Shown: one piece after another, positions 18,333-25,842 of the stretch
Position numbering within the stretch: the stretch's first letter is position 1
How the letters are laid out: each line of letters begins with the position of its first letter
DNA from: Myxococcaceae bacterium
Lineage (GTDB): Bacteria > Myxococcota > Myxococcia > Myxococcales > Myxococcaceae
Direction: 5' to 3'
Length of the DNA stretch: 64,000 bases
NCBI GenBank assembly: GCA_016793095.1
Contig: JAEUJQ010000073.1
Coordinates: 62,001 to 126,000, forward strand
Notes under the pieces: model-generated
Told to the model about the DNA's origin: nothing
Seen by the model: the letters and a program-made list of their open reading frames with translations, nothing else
Databases searched by the model: none
Made by a program: the position numbers and the translations under genes

Positions 18333-19381
18333 AGTCACTCGGGTGGGCTGTGGTGGTGGGCATCGCGGCCGCGATCGACGGCTGTACCTGCGCGCAACTG
18401 CCCGACGTGGCGTTTCTCTGCGAGGAGGACGGTGGCTGCGGTCAGCCCGGCTTCGTGTGCGAGCGGTCCACCAGCCTGTGCATCGACCCGAGAGCGGGCG
18501 GCAGCGCAGGAGGGTCGGCGGGTGGCAGCGCAGGCGGCTCGGCGGGTGGCAGCGCAGGAGGCTCCGCGGGTGGCAGCGCAGGAGGGTCGGCGGGTGGCAG
18601 CGCAGGTGGCTCCGCGGGTGGCAGCGCAGGAGGGTCGGCGGGTGGCAACGCAGGCGGCTCCGCGGGTGGCAGCGCAGGAGGGTCGGCGGGTGGCAGCGCA
18701 GGCGGCTCTGCGGGTGGGAGCGCTGGCGGCTCCGCGGGTGGGAGCGGGGGCGGCGCTGCGGGTGGGAGCGCAGGCGGCTCCGCGGGTGGGAGCGCAGGCG
18801 GCTCTGCGGGTGGGAGCGGGGGCGGCTCTGCGGGTGGGAGCGCAGGCGGCTCTGCGGGAGGCAGCGCAGGCGGAAGTGCCGGAGGCTCCGGGTTGTGCGG
18901 AGCCACGTTCGACGGAGGCTCCAGCGGCCAGCTTGTCGATGGCGGAGTGGTCGGTCCCCACAGCCTCGTCTCCCAGCTCTCCGCCACGGTCTCGGGTGGA
19001 AGCGGCGACATCAACGCTGCCGCGCTCGTCGATGGCGACGTCAACACGGCGTGGACGTTGGCCTGCACTGGAACCGGGCCGTTCTGCTGCGAGCCGGCGT
19101 ACGCCACGGTGACGTGGGTGAGGAACGTGACGCTCACGGCCATCGTCGTCCGCACCGCCACCCTGCCGGGCCAGGTGGTGACGGGTCAGCTCGAGCTGCT
19201 CCGGCCCGACGGAGGGACCGCGGTCTCCTATCCGATCCTGCTGGACGGAGCGGATGGCGACTACGTGCAGTACTTCCTTGCAGGACCGGTGGTGCCGCAG
19301 ATCTCCAGCATCCGGTTCTTTCCAGGCCGGGCCACCAGCGCCGCACCGGCCATCTCGGAGATCGAGATCTACGGGAACTGA
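18314..19381 (+). CDS. Stalked lipoprotein with C-terminal discoidin-like domain
   Basis: 355 aa. The signal peptide ends at a Cys-Thr-Cys lipobox-like site (IDGCTC). A small Cys-rich module follows (CEEDGGCGQPGFVCERSTSLC), then an uninterrupted stalk of about 135 residues made of GGSAGGSA repeats. The C-terminal domain (about 195-355) resembles F5/8 type C (discoidin) modules: AALVDGDVNTAWT, then beta strands ending in ISEIEIYGN. Such domains usually bind sugars or surfaces. It overlaps the upstream membrane-protein gene by 19 bp and is last in the FHA-activator/kinase operon. At DNA level the stalk is a minisatellite (about 18497-18890). The same CTC-module-plus-stalk start is seen in the lipoprotein at 58842. 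Confidence 0.85.
   Translation: MARAAVKSLGWAVVVGIAAAIDGCTCAQLPDVAFLCEEDGGCGQPGFVCERSTSLCIDPRAGGSAGGSAGGSAGGSAGGSAGGSAGGSAGGSAGGSAGGSAGGSAGGSAGGNAGGSAGGSAGGSAGGSAGGSAGGSAGGSAGGSGGGAAGGSAGGSAGGSAGGSAGGSGGGSAGGSAGGSAGGSAGGSAGGSGLCGATFDGGSSGQLVDGGVVGPHSLVSQLSATVSGGSGDINAAALVDGDVNTAWTLACTGTGPFCCEPAYATVTWVRNVTLTAIVVRTATLPGQVVTGQLELLRPDGGTAVSYPILLDGADGDYVQYFLAGPVVPQISSIRFFPGRATSAAPAISEIEIYGN
18497..18890. repeat. In-frame minisatellite coding a Gly-Gly-Ser-Ala stalk
   Basis: Tandem imperfect 12- and 24-bp units (GGCAGCGCAGGAGGGTCGGC type) inside the discoidin-like lipoprotein gene. Such repeats are prone to length change by slippage, so stalk length may vary between strains. Confidence 0.85.
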
Positions 19382-19388
19382 GCGGGCC

Positions 19389-20324
19389 TCAGTCGAGCCC
19401 GAGCAGCGTGAGCGCGACCGCGACGCCGACCCCTGCCTGCACCAGCAGCGTCTTGCCCTTGATGGGGTCTCGCATCTTGCCGTCGCCGAGCATGTTCACC
19501 AGGCCCGCGGGTGTCCACCAGGCCCACGTCACCTTGTCCTCGAGCACGCCCTTGAACGCCGGCCGGCTGTCCCAACCGTTGCCCGGATTCAGCAGGTGTG
19601 CCCAGCCGTAGTACATGAGGTCGTGATTGAAGGTCCACCAGAGCGCGTTGAAGGCGCCGGCGGTCTTCCAGCCGAACTGCTCCTTCAAGAGGAACGTGAG
19701 GCCCGCCTGCGCGGTGACCTGCAGCGGCCGGTACAGGCCGACCTTGTCGTGCTTCCGCGCGATGTTGAACGCGACGTAGTCGAAGAGCGAGAACGCGACC
19801 GACGCGCCGACGACGCCGAGCGCCTTCTTCCAGAACGGCTGCTTCTTCTTCGGCTCGCGGGTGATGACGTTCCACACCTTCCCGAGGAAGCTCGCCGGCT
19901 TCTTCTTCTTGCCCTTCGTCGAGGGCGCCTTCGTCGGCGCCGTGAGGCCGAGCGTTCGTTTCGCCTCGTCCATCGACGAGAACCGCTGCGTCAGCACCAG
20001 GGGTTGGCCCTTCGGCAGCTTCTGGAGCTCGCTCTTCAGGGCTCCAGACTTCACCAGCGCGTCGAGGCTCTCGTGCTCCTGGTGGTCGAGCAGGTGCCGG
20101 GTGAGCAGGTCGGCGCCAGCGCGCACGTTGGCCGGACCGCCGCCCAGATCACGGAAGGCCGCGGCGAGGTTGCCCGCGAGCAGCTCGCGCAGCGGCGCAT
20201 CGCCTTCGAACGCGTCGAGCCGGCTGCGGCTGACGGTCGGCGAGCGATCGGGCACCACGGAGCGAGGGAGAGAGGTGGCGGTGGAGAAGAGCGTCGGGGG
20301 CAGGGTCGCGAGGGAGGTTCTCAT
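19389..20324 (-). CDS. Hypothetical protein with hydrophobic Trp/Tyr-rich C-terminal half
   Basis: 311 aa from the ATG ending at 20324; a longer frame upstream is Arg-rich and untypical. The N-terminal third is polar, with a conserved-looking helical region (LRELLAGNLAAAFRDLGGGPANVRAGADLL). A Lys-rich linker follows (STKGKKKKPASFLGKVW...REPKKKQPFWKK, about 150-185). The C-terminal part has several hydrophobic stretches (ALGVVGASVAFSLFDYVAFNIA, VTAQAGLTFLL, LVQAGVGVAVALTLLGLD) and an aromatic block NALWWTFNHDLMYYGWAHLL, suggesting three or four membrane helices. No family recognised. Convergent with the discoidin-like lipoprotein gene, 7 bp apart. Confidence 0.7.
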   Translation of the reverse strand: MRTSLATLPPTLFSTATSLPRSVVPDRSPTVSRSRLDAFEGDAPLRELLAGNLAAAFRDLGGGPANVRAGADLLTRHLLDHQEHESLDALVKSGALKSELQKLPKGQPLVLTQRFSSMDEAKRTLGLTAPTKAPSTKGKKKKPASFLGKVWNVITREPKKKQPFWKKALGVVGASVAFSLFDYVAFNIARKHDKVGLYRPLQVTAQAGLTFLLKEQFGWKTAGAFNALWWTFNHDLMYYGWAHLLNPGNGWDSRPAFKGVLEDKVTWAWWTPAGLVNMLGDGKMRDPIKGKTLLVQAGVGVAVALTLLGLD

Positions 20325-20520
20325 GAGGGTTCGACTCTCCACGGCTCGTGCCACGCGCCGCGCCCTCAGCAGGTGTCTCTCCAGAGGCGACACCCGACCA
20401 CGCTGCGCGGGAGACCGGCGCCGCACTGACGCCCGGGAGGAGACAGTCGGCGTGAGCGTGTGCGCCGGACCTGAGCTGATCGAGCAGGACCCGAACATGG
20501 CCGATGGTACGTTCCGGTGG

Positions 20521-21273
20521 ATGCGCACCTCCCGGCTCTGGTGGCTCGTCGTCGCGACCTGCGTCCTCTCGGCCTGCAACGCGAAGTGCGTGGACTGCGA
20601 GACCACCGACGACCCCACCGAGTGCCGGAACCTGGCCGATGGCCGGGGCTGCATGAACTCCGCGCAGTGCGCGTCGGGGCTCACCTGCTTCGCGAGGAAC
20701 TCCGAGGGCCAGCTCGGGCGCTGCCGGGTCGCGTGCAGCAACGGCCAGTGCGCTCAGCGCGGTGACACCTCGCGCTTCGTCTCGTGCGTGGACCTGGGTC
20801 CGTCGTTCACGCCCTCGTGCATCCCCGGGCCGCGCACCGACACCAACTGGCAGTTCCAGTCCATCGCCCTCAAGTTGCCGTCCACCAACCAGGGGCGGTT
20901 CTGGGACAACGTCTCGACGGATCAGCCTGATCCGTTCGTCTGCTTCACGTTCACCAGCCAGGCCGGCCAGCAGGTGCTGTGCACCGACGAGCGCCACGGG
21001 CTCAACGAGAGCTGGTCGTTGCCGTTTCAGGCGTTCATGCCGTGGGCGCTGCTGCAGAACGTGAGCGTCACCGTGTTCGACAGTGACGCCATCAGCGACT
21101 TCTCGAGGTGTGAAGGGACCTGCCCCGAGGTGGCCAGCTGGCCGAAGGAGACCGCGTACGGCATGGCCTTCGACCTGCGGCCTCAGTGGGACGGCGAGGA
21201 CCAGGTCTTCACGTTGCGTGACGGCGCCGGCCTCGAGCTGACGCTGCGCCTCACGCAGACGTTCAACCGGTGA
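20521..21273 (+). CDS. Cys-rich lipoprotein of unknown function
   Basis: 250 aa. I start at the ATG at 20521, giving a signal peptide with lipobox LSAC (Cys18). An in-frame ATG at 20497 adds eight residues and is less typical. Residues 20-85 hold about a dozen Cys in short spacings (CVDCETTDDPTEC, CASGLTCF, CRVACSNGQC). The C-terminal domain (about 100-250) is beta-rich and resembles a C2-like or lipid-interacting sandwich: FVCFTFTSQAGQQVLCTDERHG, NVSVTVFDSD, and a closing GLELTLRLTQTF. No catalytic motif is seen. Probably attached to a membrane and facing the periplasm or surface. The gene stands alone, convergent with the AAA ATPase gene 7 bp away. Confidence 0.75.
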   Translation: MRTSRLWWLVVATCVLSACNAKCVDCETTDDPTECRNLADGRGCMNSAQCASGLTCFARNSEGQLGRCRVACSNGQCAQRGDTSRFVSCVDLGPSFTPSCIPGPRTDTNWQFQSIALKLPSTNQGRFWDNVSTDQPDPFVCFTFTSQAGQQVLCTDERHGLNESWSLPFQAFMPWALLQNVSVTVFDSDAISDFSRCEGTCPEVASWPKETAYGMAFDLRPQWDGEDQVFTLRDGAGLELTLRLTQTFNR

Positions 21274-21280
21274 CCGCTCG

Positions 21281-21886
21281 TCACCTCGAGAAGGCTTCGC
21301 TGCGAAGCTGCCCCACGAGTGACTCCAGCGCGAGCAGCCCGAAGCTGATCTTCTTGAAGAAGGAGTGGTTGTTCGGAACGAAGAGGTACCGGGGGTGCTT
21401 CGACCAGAGCACCTGCAGCTTGCGGTCGAGCGAGAGCGCGGTCTGGGCGTCTTCAATGCGGGCCGGGTTCCCTCCCTCGATGGCGAGGCCGCCAGCCGCT
21501 GCCGTCTCGAAGAAGATGACTCCGTCATAGCGGCTGAGCTCAGCGGCGTGGGTCGTCCCCAGGTGCGCGAAGAAGCCGTCGGGCTCACCGGGCCAGTACG
21601 CTGCGCCGTCCACCGTGCCGCGGTCACACAGCAGAATCCGGTCGGGGTGTCGCGCCGCCTGCACGTCTTCGAGATTCTTCTGCACGTGGAAGATGGCGGT
21701 CTGCGCTGCGACGCGGGCGTCGGACTCGTCGTAGCGCGGGAACCCGCCCGTGAAGAGCAGCGTCGCCGACTCGGGCACGACGACGACCCGCTGCCCCATC
21801 TCACGCCGGAACAGGTCCGCGGCGGTCGTCTTGCCTCCGCCGGGTCCTCCCGTCACCACGATGCGGCACCGCGCGTTGCTGCTCAT
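21281..21886 (-). CDS. AAA_28-type ATP-binding protein
   Basis: 201-aa P-loop protein. Walker A is GGPGGGKTT (about 13-21), followed by a strand with VVPESATLL and a later LLCDRGTVDGAAYW. These match the AAA_28 family, small NTPases related to nucleoside kinases. The DRGT motif and the acidic Asp resemble the nucleotide-kinase lid and base region, so phosphotransfer to a small molecule is possible, but the substrate is not known. The C-terminal part is helical and short, as usual for the family. The ATG ending at 21886 places the P-loop at the expected distance; the open frame upstream is not protein-like. It is divergent from the histidine kinase gene. Confidence 0.82.
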   Translation of the reverse strand: MSSNARCRIVVTGGPGGGKTTAADLFRREMGQRVVVVPESATLLFTGGFPRYDESDARVAAQTAIFHVQKNLEDVQAARHPDRILLCDRGTVDGAAYWPGEPDGFFAHLGTTHAAELSRYDGVIFFETAAAGGLAIEGGNPARIEDAQTALSLDRKLQVLWSKHPRYLFVPNNHSFFKKISFGLLALESLVGQLRSEAFSR

Positions 21887-21931
21887 GTCGTCAACTCCAC
21901 CACGCGTGACCACCCGCTGCACTCTCCGATT

Positions 21932-21949
21932 CGGGTCGAAAGCGACCCG
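21932..21949. promoter_or_regulatory. 7-bp perfect inverted repeat in a divergent promoter region
   Basis: CGGGTCG-AAAG-CGACCCG lies between the divergent AAA ATPase (start 21886) and histidine kinase (start 22002). It may be an operator or an RNA hairpin. A TACAAT hexamer at 21973-21978 looks like a -10 box but lies so close to the AAGGAG ribosome site (21984-21989) that I do not claim a promoter. Confidence 0.3.
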
Positions 21950-22001
21950 GTGAGCCGGAGAGACGCTTCGACTACAATATTCCAAGGAGCGTGGAATCCG
22001 C

Positions 22002-23309
22002 ATGGACGCCGGATCTGCCAACACCAGAGTGACCGCGACGGCGGACCGCCTCAAGGTGGAGGCGCAGCGGCTGCTCCTCGGCGGTGGCGCGCTGTTCGCG
22101 GCGTACTACGTCCTCTTCTGGCACCTGGGCATCTACTCAGCCGCCTCGCTGGGGATCGGGCTGGCGATGGCGCTGGGCCTCGCGGTCGCTGGCGTGCTCT
22201 CGAGGAGGGTGGACGAGCGCAGCGGCCAGTTCGTCGCGGTGGTGGTCGCGCTGTTGCTTGGCGTGGGGGCCTCGCTCTCGGCGTGGTACTCGGGCGGGAG
22301 TCACTGCATCGGCTTCCACACGCTGTGGGCGCTGCCGCTGATCTACGGGCTCTTCGTTCGCGACGCCTGGGTCGGCAGCCTCACCATCGCCGTCGCCTCG
22401 CTGGGAGGAGGCCTCGCGGTGCTGCTGCGCGATGAGACCGAGCCGGGGCGGATTGCCCAGTGGGTGGTCCTCTCCGTCGCAGCCGGGGTCTTCGCCTTCG
22501 TCAAGCAGGTCTTCGAGCGACGGAACCTGCACCTCACCATCGATGAGATGGAGGCTGCGCAGGCCCGCCTGGCCACGGCCGATCGCATGGCGTCGGTCGG
22601 GCTGCTGGCGGCGGGAGTGGCGCACGAGATCAACAACCCGATGAGCTACGTCGGCACCAACGTGGACTTTGCGCGCACGCGCATCGCCGACCTGCGGAAG
22701 GAGGACGCCTTCCCGGTCGATCAGGACCTCGACGACGCGCTGGCAGACGCGAGGGCCGGCTGCGACCGCATCAGCGGCATCGTCGCGACGCTCTCCCGGT
22801 TGTCACGGGCGAGGGGGGGGAGCGCGACCGAGGTCGATCTCAACCGCGCCCTGACGGACGTCCTGCGGCTGTCCCGTCGGCAGGTGGAGGGTGTGGCGAA
22901 GGTGAAGTTCGAGGCCGGCGACATCAGCACCATCAGCGGCGACGAGGCCCGGCTCGGGCAGGCGTTCCTCAACCTGCTGGTGAACAGCGCCCACGCCGTC
23001 GAGCTGCGACCCGACGGTCCTCGCACCATCGAGGTGAGCACCTTCTCGCGAGGCCCGACAGAGGTGGTGGTCGAGGTGAAGGACTCGGGGTGCGGCATTC
23101 CCGACGCCGCGCTCCCGCACATCTTCGAGCCCTTCTTCACCACCAAGCCGCCCGGCAAGGGCACGGGCCTGGGGCTCGCAGTGTGCGCAGAGATCGTCCG
23201 TGAGCACCGGGGGCAGATCGAGGTGCAGAGCACCCAGGGGGAAGGCACGGTCTTCCGGGTGGTGCTGCCCCGGCCCGTCGCAGGGTCCGCTGAGGCCGCG
23301 TCAGGGTGA
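22002..23309 (+). CDS. Membrane-bound sensor histidine kinase
   Basis: 435 aa. The N-terminal half has about six hydrophobic helices (residues 22-170) with little periplasmic loop, so it may sense a membrane state or a small molecule. A short linker coiled coil (about 172-195) leads to the H-box AAGVAHEINNPMSYV with phospho-acceptor His208. The HATPase domain follows: N-box FLNLLVNSAHAV, G1 VKDSGCGIP, F-box IFEPFFTTKPPGKGTGLGL and a final EGTVFRV. The NtrB/HisKA-type H-box (HEINNP) is common in orphan myxobacterial kinases. No response-regulator gene is adjacent, so its partner lies elsewhere. ATG at 22002 has AAGGAG upstream at 12 bp, slightly long. Confidence 0.93.
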   Translation: MDAGSANTRVTATADRLKVEAQRLLLGGGALFAAYYVLFWHLGIYSAASLGIGLAMALGLAVAGVLSRRVDERSGQFVAVVVALLLGVGASLSAWYSGGSHCIGFHTLWALPLIYGLFVRDAWVGSLTIAVASLGGGLAVLLRDETEPGRIAQWVVLSVAAGVFAFVKQVFERRNLHLTIDEMEAAQARLATADRMASVGLLAAGVAHEINNPMSYVGTNVDFARTRIADLRKEDAFPVDQDLDDALADARAGCDRISGIVATLSRLSRARGGSATEVDLNRALTDVLRLSRRQVEGVAKVKFEAGDISTISGDEARLGQAFLNLLVNSAHAVELRPDGPRTIEVSTFSRGPTEVVVEVKDSGCGIPDAALPHIFEPFFTTKPPGKGTGLGLAVCAEIVREHRGQIEVQSTQGEGTVFRVVLPRPVAGSAEAASG

Positions 23310-23448
23310 CGGGGCCGGCTGGCTCGGGCGCGGTGGTGAAGTTCGCTGGTGACCCCCCGTCAGACGGCGCATGCCACGCTCTGCCACCCGCCGGGTCCCC
23401 GCTGCGCGGTTCAGGCGAGAGTCGTTCACCCGCCACCGACCACGGGTT

Positions 23449-24087
23449 ATGGTCCGCTCCGCCTTGGCCACCGACGACCTCACGCTGGTGCAGCGCGTTC
23501 GACAGGGAGATCAGCGGGCCTTCAAGCTGCTCGTGGAGCGCTACCAGCGAAAGGTCTACTCGGTCGCGCTCGGCATGGTGAAGGACAAGGAGGAGGCCCG
23601 CGACGTCGCTCAGGAGGCCTTCGTCAAGGTCTACAAGTACCTCGAGCACTTCAAGGGCGACGCGAGCTTCTACACCTGGCTCTACCGCATCACCGTCAAC
23701 ATCTGCATCGACGTGCTCCGGAAGAAGGGCTCGGGCCGCGGCGACGAGCACGTCGAGTTCGACGAGTCCGTGCGCCTCGACACCAGCGAGGCCAACCTGG
23801 GCGCGCTGGGCACCAGGCTGGGCACCAACCCCCAGAAGGCCGCGCTGCGGAAGGAGCTCGCCGACAAGATCACCGCCGCCATCGGGCAGATCCCCGAAGC
23901 GCACCGGCAGATCCTCCTGCTCCGCGAGGTGGAGGGCATGAGCTACGAGGACCTCGCCCGCACGCTCGACATTCCGAAGGGCACCGTGATGTCGCGGCTC
24001 TTCCACGCGAGGCTGAAGATGCAGAAGATCCTCAGTGGATACCTCGAGTTGGACGAAGCGAAGGCCGGGGTGGGCAGTGAGGGGTGA
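23449..24087 (+). CDS. ECF-type RNA polymerase sigma factor (RpoE-like)
   Basis: 212 aa from the ATG at 23449. Region 2 is clear (AFKLLVERYQRKVYSVALGMVKDKEEARDVAQEAFVKVYKYLEHF, then FYTWLYRITVNICIDVLRK). A linker of about 45 residues follows, then region 4 (IGQIPEAHRQILLLREVEGMSYEDLARTLDIPKGTVMSRLFHARLKM). It is the first gene of a set with a membrane anti-sigma-like protein (69-bp gap) and an exported protein. The arrangement resembles the rpoE1 locus described in Myxococcus xanthus, but I cannot confirm orthology by reading alone. It should redirect RNA polymerase to a small stress or envelope regulon, and it probably controls its own operon. Confidence 0.92.
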   Translation: MVRSALATDDLTLVQRVRQGDQRAFKLLVERYQRKVYSVALGMVKDKEEARDVAQEAFVKVYKYLEHFKGDASFYTWLYRITVNICIDVLRKKGSGRGDEHVEFDESVRLDTSEANLGALGTRLGTNPQKAALRKELADKITAAIGQIPEAHRQILLLREVEGMSYEDLARTLDIPKGTVMSRLFHARLKMQKILSGYLELDEAKAGVGSEG

Positions 24088-24156
24088 GGTGGGCGGTCGC
24101 GCAATTGCGCGAGAATATCGGCAGGCAGGAGCCGTCAGGAACGTCGAGGTGCTCAC

Positions 24157-24759
24157 ATGAAGAACCCAGCCCGCGAGAAGTTCCTGCCCATGCTGTCGCC
24201 CTACGTCGACGGCGAGCTCACCCCCGAAGAGCGCCAGCTCGTCGAGCAGCACCTGCAGAACAACAAAGAGAGCGCGGCGCAGGTCGCTGACCTCCGTGCG
24301 GGCGACGGCCTGATGCGCAACGCCCTCGAGATGCAGGCCGACGAGGTGGACTGGAAGAAGTTCTCGGAAGACGTGATGGCGCGGGTGACGCCCGAGAAGC
24401 TGCCCCTGTTCGAGCGGCTCAAGCTCACCTTCAGCGAGATGTTCACCTACCAGCGCGGTCCGCTCGTGGCGGGCCTCGTGGGCGCGGTGGCCGCCGTCGC
24501 CATCGCGATTCCCCTCACCATCTCGCTCATGGGCCAGGCGCCCGAGGGCTATGGCGCCGGCCGGGTCGAGGTGCAGACCGTCTCGGTGGACACCGAGGCC
24601 ACAGTGAAGCCCGTCGTCTTCGAGACCGAGAGCGGCGACGCGGTCATCTGGGTGGTGGACGCGCCGGAGAAGAAGGACGGCGGACGCAAGAAGGGCGGGT
24701 CGGACGAGGAAGACATCGCGCCTGCGCCGCCCGAGGAACTCAAGAAGCAGGACCTCTGA
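24157..24759 (+). CDS. Membrane anti-sigma-factor-like protein lacking the zinc Cys residues
   Basis: 200 aa. The first 50 residues have the anti-sigma zinc-finger-domain fold pattern (LSPYVDGELTPEERQLVEQHLQNNKESAAQVADLR). The usual H-x3-C-x2-C is missing: His is kept in 'EQHL' but the Cys positions read N and A/V. One membrane helix lies at about 103-128 (PLVAGLVGAVAAVAIAIPLTISLM). The periplasmic tail is about 70 residues, beta-rich (VQTVSVDTEATVKPVVFETESGDAVIWVVDAP) and ends in a Lys/Asp/Glu-rich segment. From its position directly after the ECF gene I infer that it holds that sigma factor at the membrane through a zinc-free domain, as several ECF anti-sigmas do. Confidence 0.85.
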   Translation: MKNPAREKFLPMLSPYVDGELTPEERQLVEQHLQNNKESAAQVADLRAGDGLMRNALEMQADEVDWKKFSEDVMARVTPEKLPLFERLKLTFSEMFTYQRGPLVAGLVGAVAAVAIAIPLTISLMGQAPEGYGAGRVEVQTVSVDTEATVKPVVFETESGDAVIWVVDAPEKKDGGRKKGGSDEEDIAPAPPEELKKQDL

Positions 24760-24764
24760 TCGCC

Positions 24765-25187
24765 ATGACGACACTGCCCCGCCGCTGCCTGCTGCTCGCC
24801 GCTTTCACGTTCGCGTCCGCGGCGTTCGCCAACGGCCCGGTGGCGGTACAGGCCGATGTGGTGTTCGCGTCGACCGCGGCTGGCAAGGTGGACCCCTCGC
24901 TCACGAAGATGCAGGAGACGCTCGGCGCGAAGGTGAAGTACCTGACGCTCGAGAAGCGCTCTTCCCAGAAGCTGCAGGTCACCAACCGCGGCGCCACCGT
25001 CGCGCTGCCGAACGGGAAGGTGGCCGAGCTGACGCTCGAGGCCCTCAAGGACGGCGTGGCGACGTTGCGGGTCAAGTTGCCACCAACCGACGCGACGTAC
25101 TCACTCGCGAAGGACAAGTCGTTCTACCTGCAGGGTGGCGGGCACGAGGGCGGCGACCTCTGGCTCGTGCTCTCGCAGCCGAAGTAG
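24765..25187 (+). CDS. Small exported protein, third gene of the ECF operon
   Basis: 140 aa, 5 bp after the anti-sigma-like gene. It has a normal signal peptide cut after AFA (MTTLPRRCLLLAAFTFASAAFA) with no lipid Cys at the site. The mature 118 residues are beta-rich, with a conserved-looking LEKRSSQKLQVTNRGATVALPNGKVAELTLEALKDGVATLRVKLP and a final strand GGDLWLVLSQPK. This reads like a small periplasmic beta domain. Its place in the operon suggests that it senses or modulates the anti-sigma protein's periplasmic tail; this is inference. No enzyme motifs. Family not named. Confidence 0.8.
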   Translation: MTTLPRRCLLLAAFTFASAAFANGPVAVQADVVFASTAAGKVDPSLTKMQETLGAKVKYLTLEKRSSQKLQVTNRGATVALPNGKVAELTLEALKDGVATLRVKLPPTDATYSLAKDKSFYLQGGGHEGGDLWLVLSQPK

Positions 25188-25358
25188 TCCCTCACGACCA
25201 CGCCCGATTGACATCACGGGAGTCGGAGCGCGACCGCAGCGCACGACACGACGGCGCGGCCACCCTGTCCGCAAGTCCTGCGTGGTGCCTCGCGCCAGGG
25301 GCGTGAGAATGACTCGTGAGCGCGGCGTATGCAGCGGAGCGTCGGTGGAGGTGCGCGC

Positions 25359-25793
25359 ATGCTCCGAACGGCCCTGAAGTGGAGTCTCGTGGTGCTCGAG
25401 CTGTTCCTGGCGGCGGGCGCCTTCTACGGCGGCACGCAGCTGGTCCGCGACCCCAGCGGCGGCCTCCTGCAGATGCCAGCGAACCAGTTCCTGACGGGGT
25501 CCTCCATCTTCAAGGACTGGCTCGTTCCGGGCGTCGTGCTGCTCCTCGCGAATGGCGTCTTCCCGCTCGTGGTGGCGGGAGCTGAGCTGCGGCACGCACG
25601 GTGGGCGGTCCTCGCGCACCTGGCGGTTGGCTGCGTGTTGCTGGGGTGGATGGTGGTGCAGGTCGCGGTGATGGGCCTCAGCGCCGGCATTCAGACCGTC
25701 TTTCTGTCGCTTGGCCTCGTCATCACGGCGCTCGCCGCCGTGAACTGGAGCCTCGCCAGCGCCAGCCTGCGAGCCGTCCCCCCGCACGCCTGA
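25359..25793 (+). CDS. Four-helix membrane protein of unknown function
   Basis: 144 aa from the ATG at 25359, which has GGAGG at 8-bp spacing; an in-frame start 30 bp upstream lacks this. Hydrophobic helices lie near residues 8-28, 52-74, 82-103 and 110-133. Short polar loops include RDPSGGLLQMPANQFLTGSSIFKDW between helices 1 and 2. No conserved charged pair in the membrane, so a simple integral protein. The layout resembles small DoxX-like or DUF membrane proteins, but I do not recognise a specific one. Convergent with the Cys-rich lipoprotein gene at 25843. Confidence 0.72.
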   Translation: MLRTALKWSLVVLELFLAAGAFYGGTQLVRDPSGGLLQMPANQFLTGSSIFKDWLVPGVVLLLANGVFPLVVAGAELRHARWAVLAHLAVGCVLLGWMVVQVAVMGLSAGIQTVFLSLGLVITALAAVNWSLASASLRAVPPHA

Positions 25794-25842
25794 CCTGGGC
25801 TCTTCTGCGAGCGGCCCACCGCCCTCTGTCGCTGGGCTCGCC

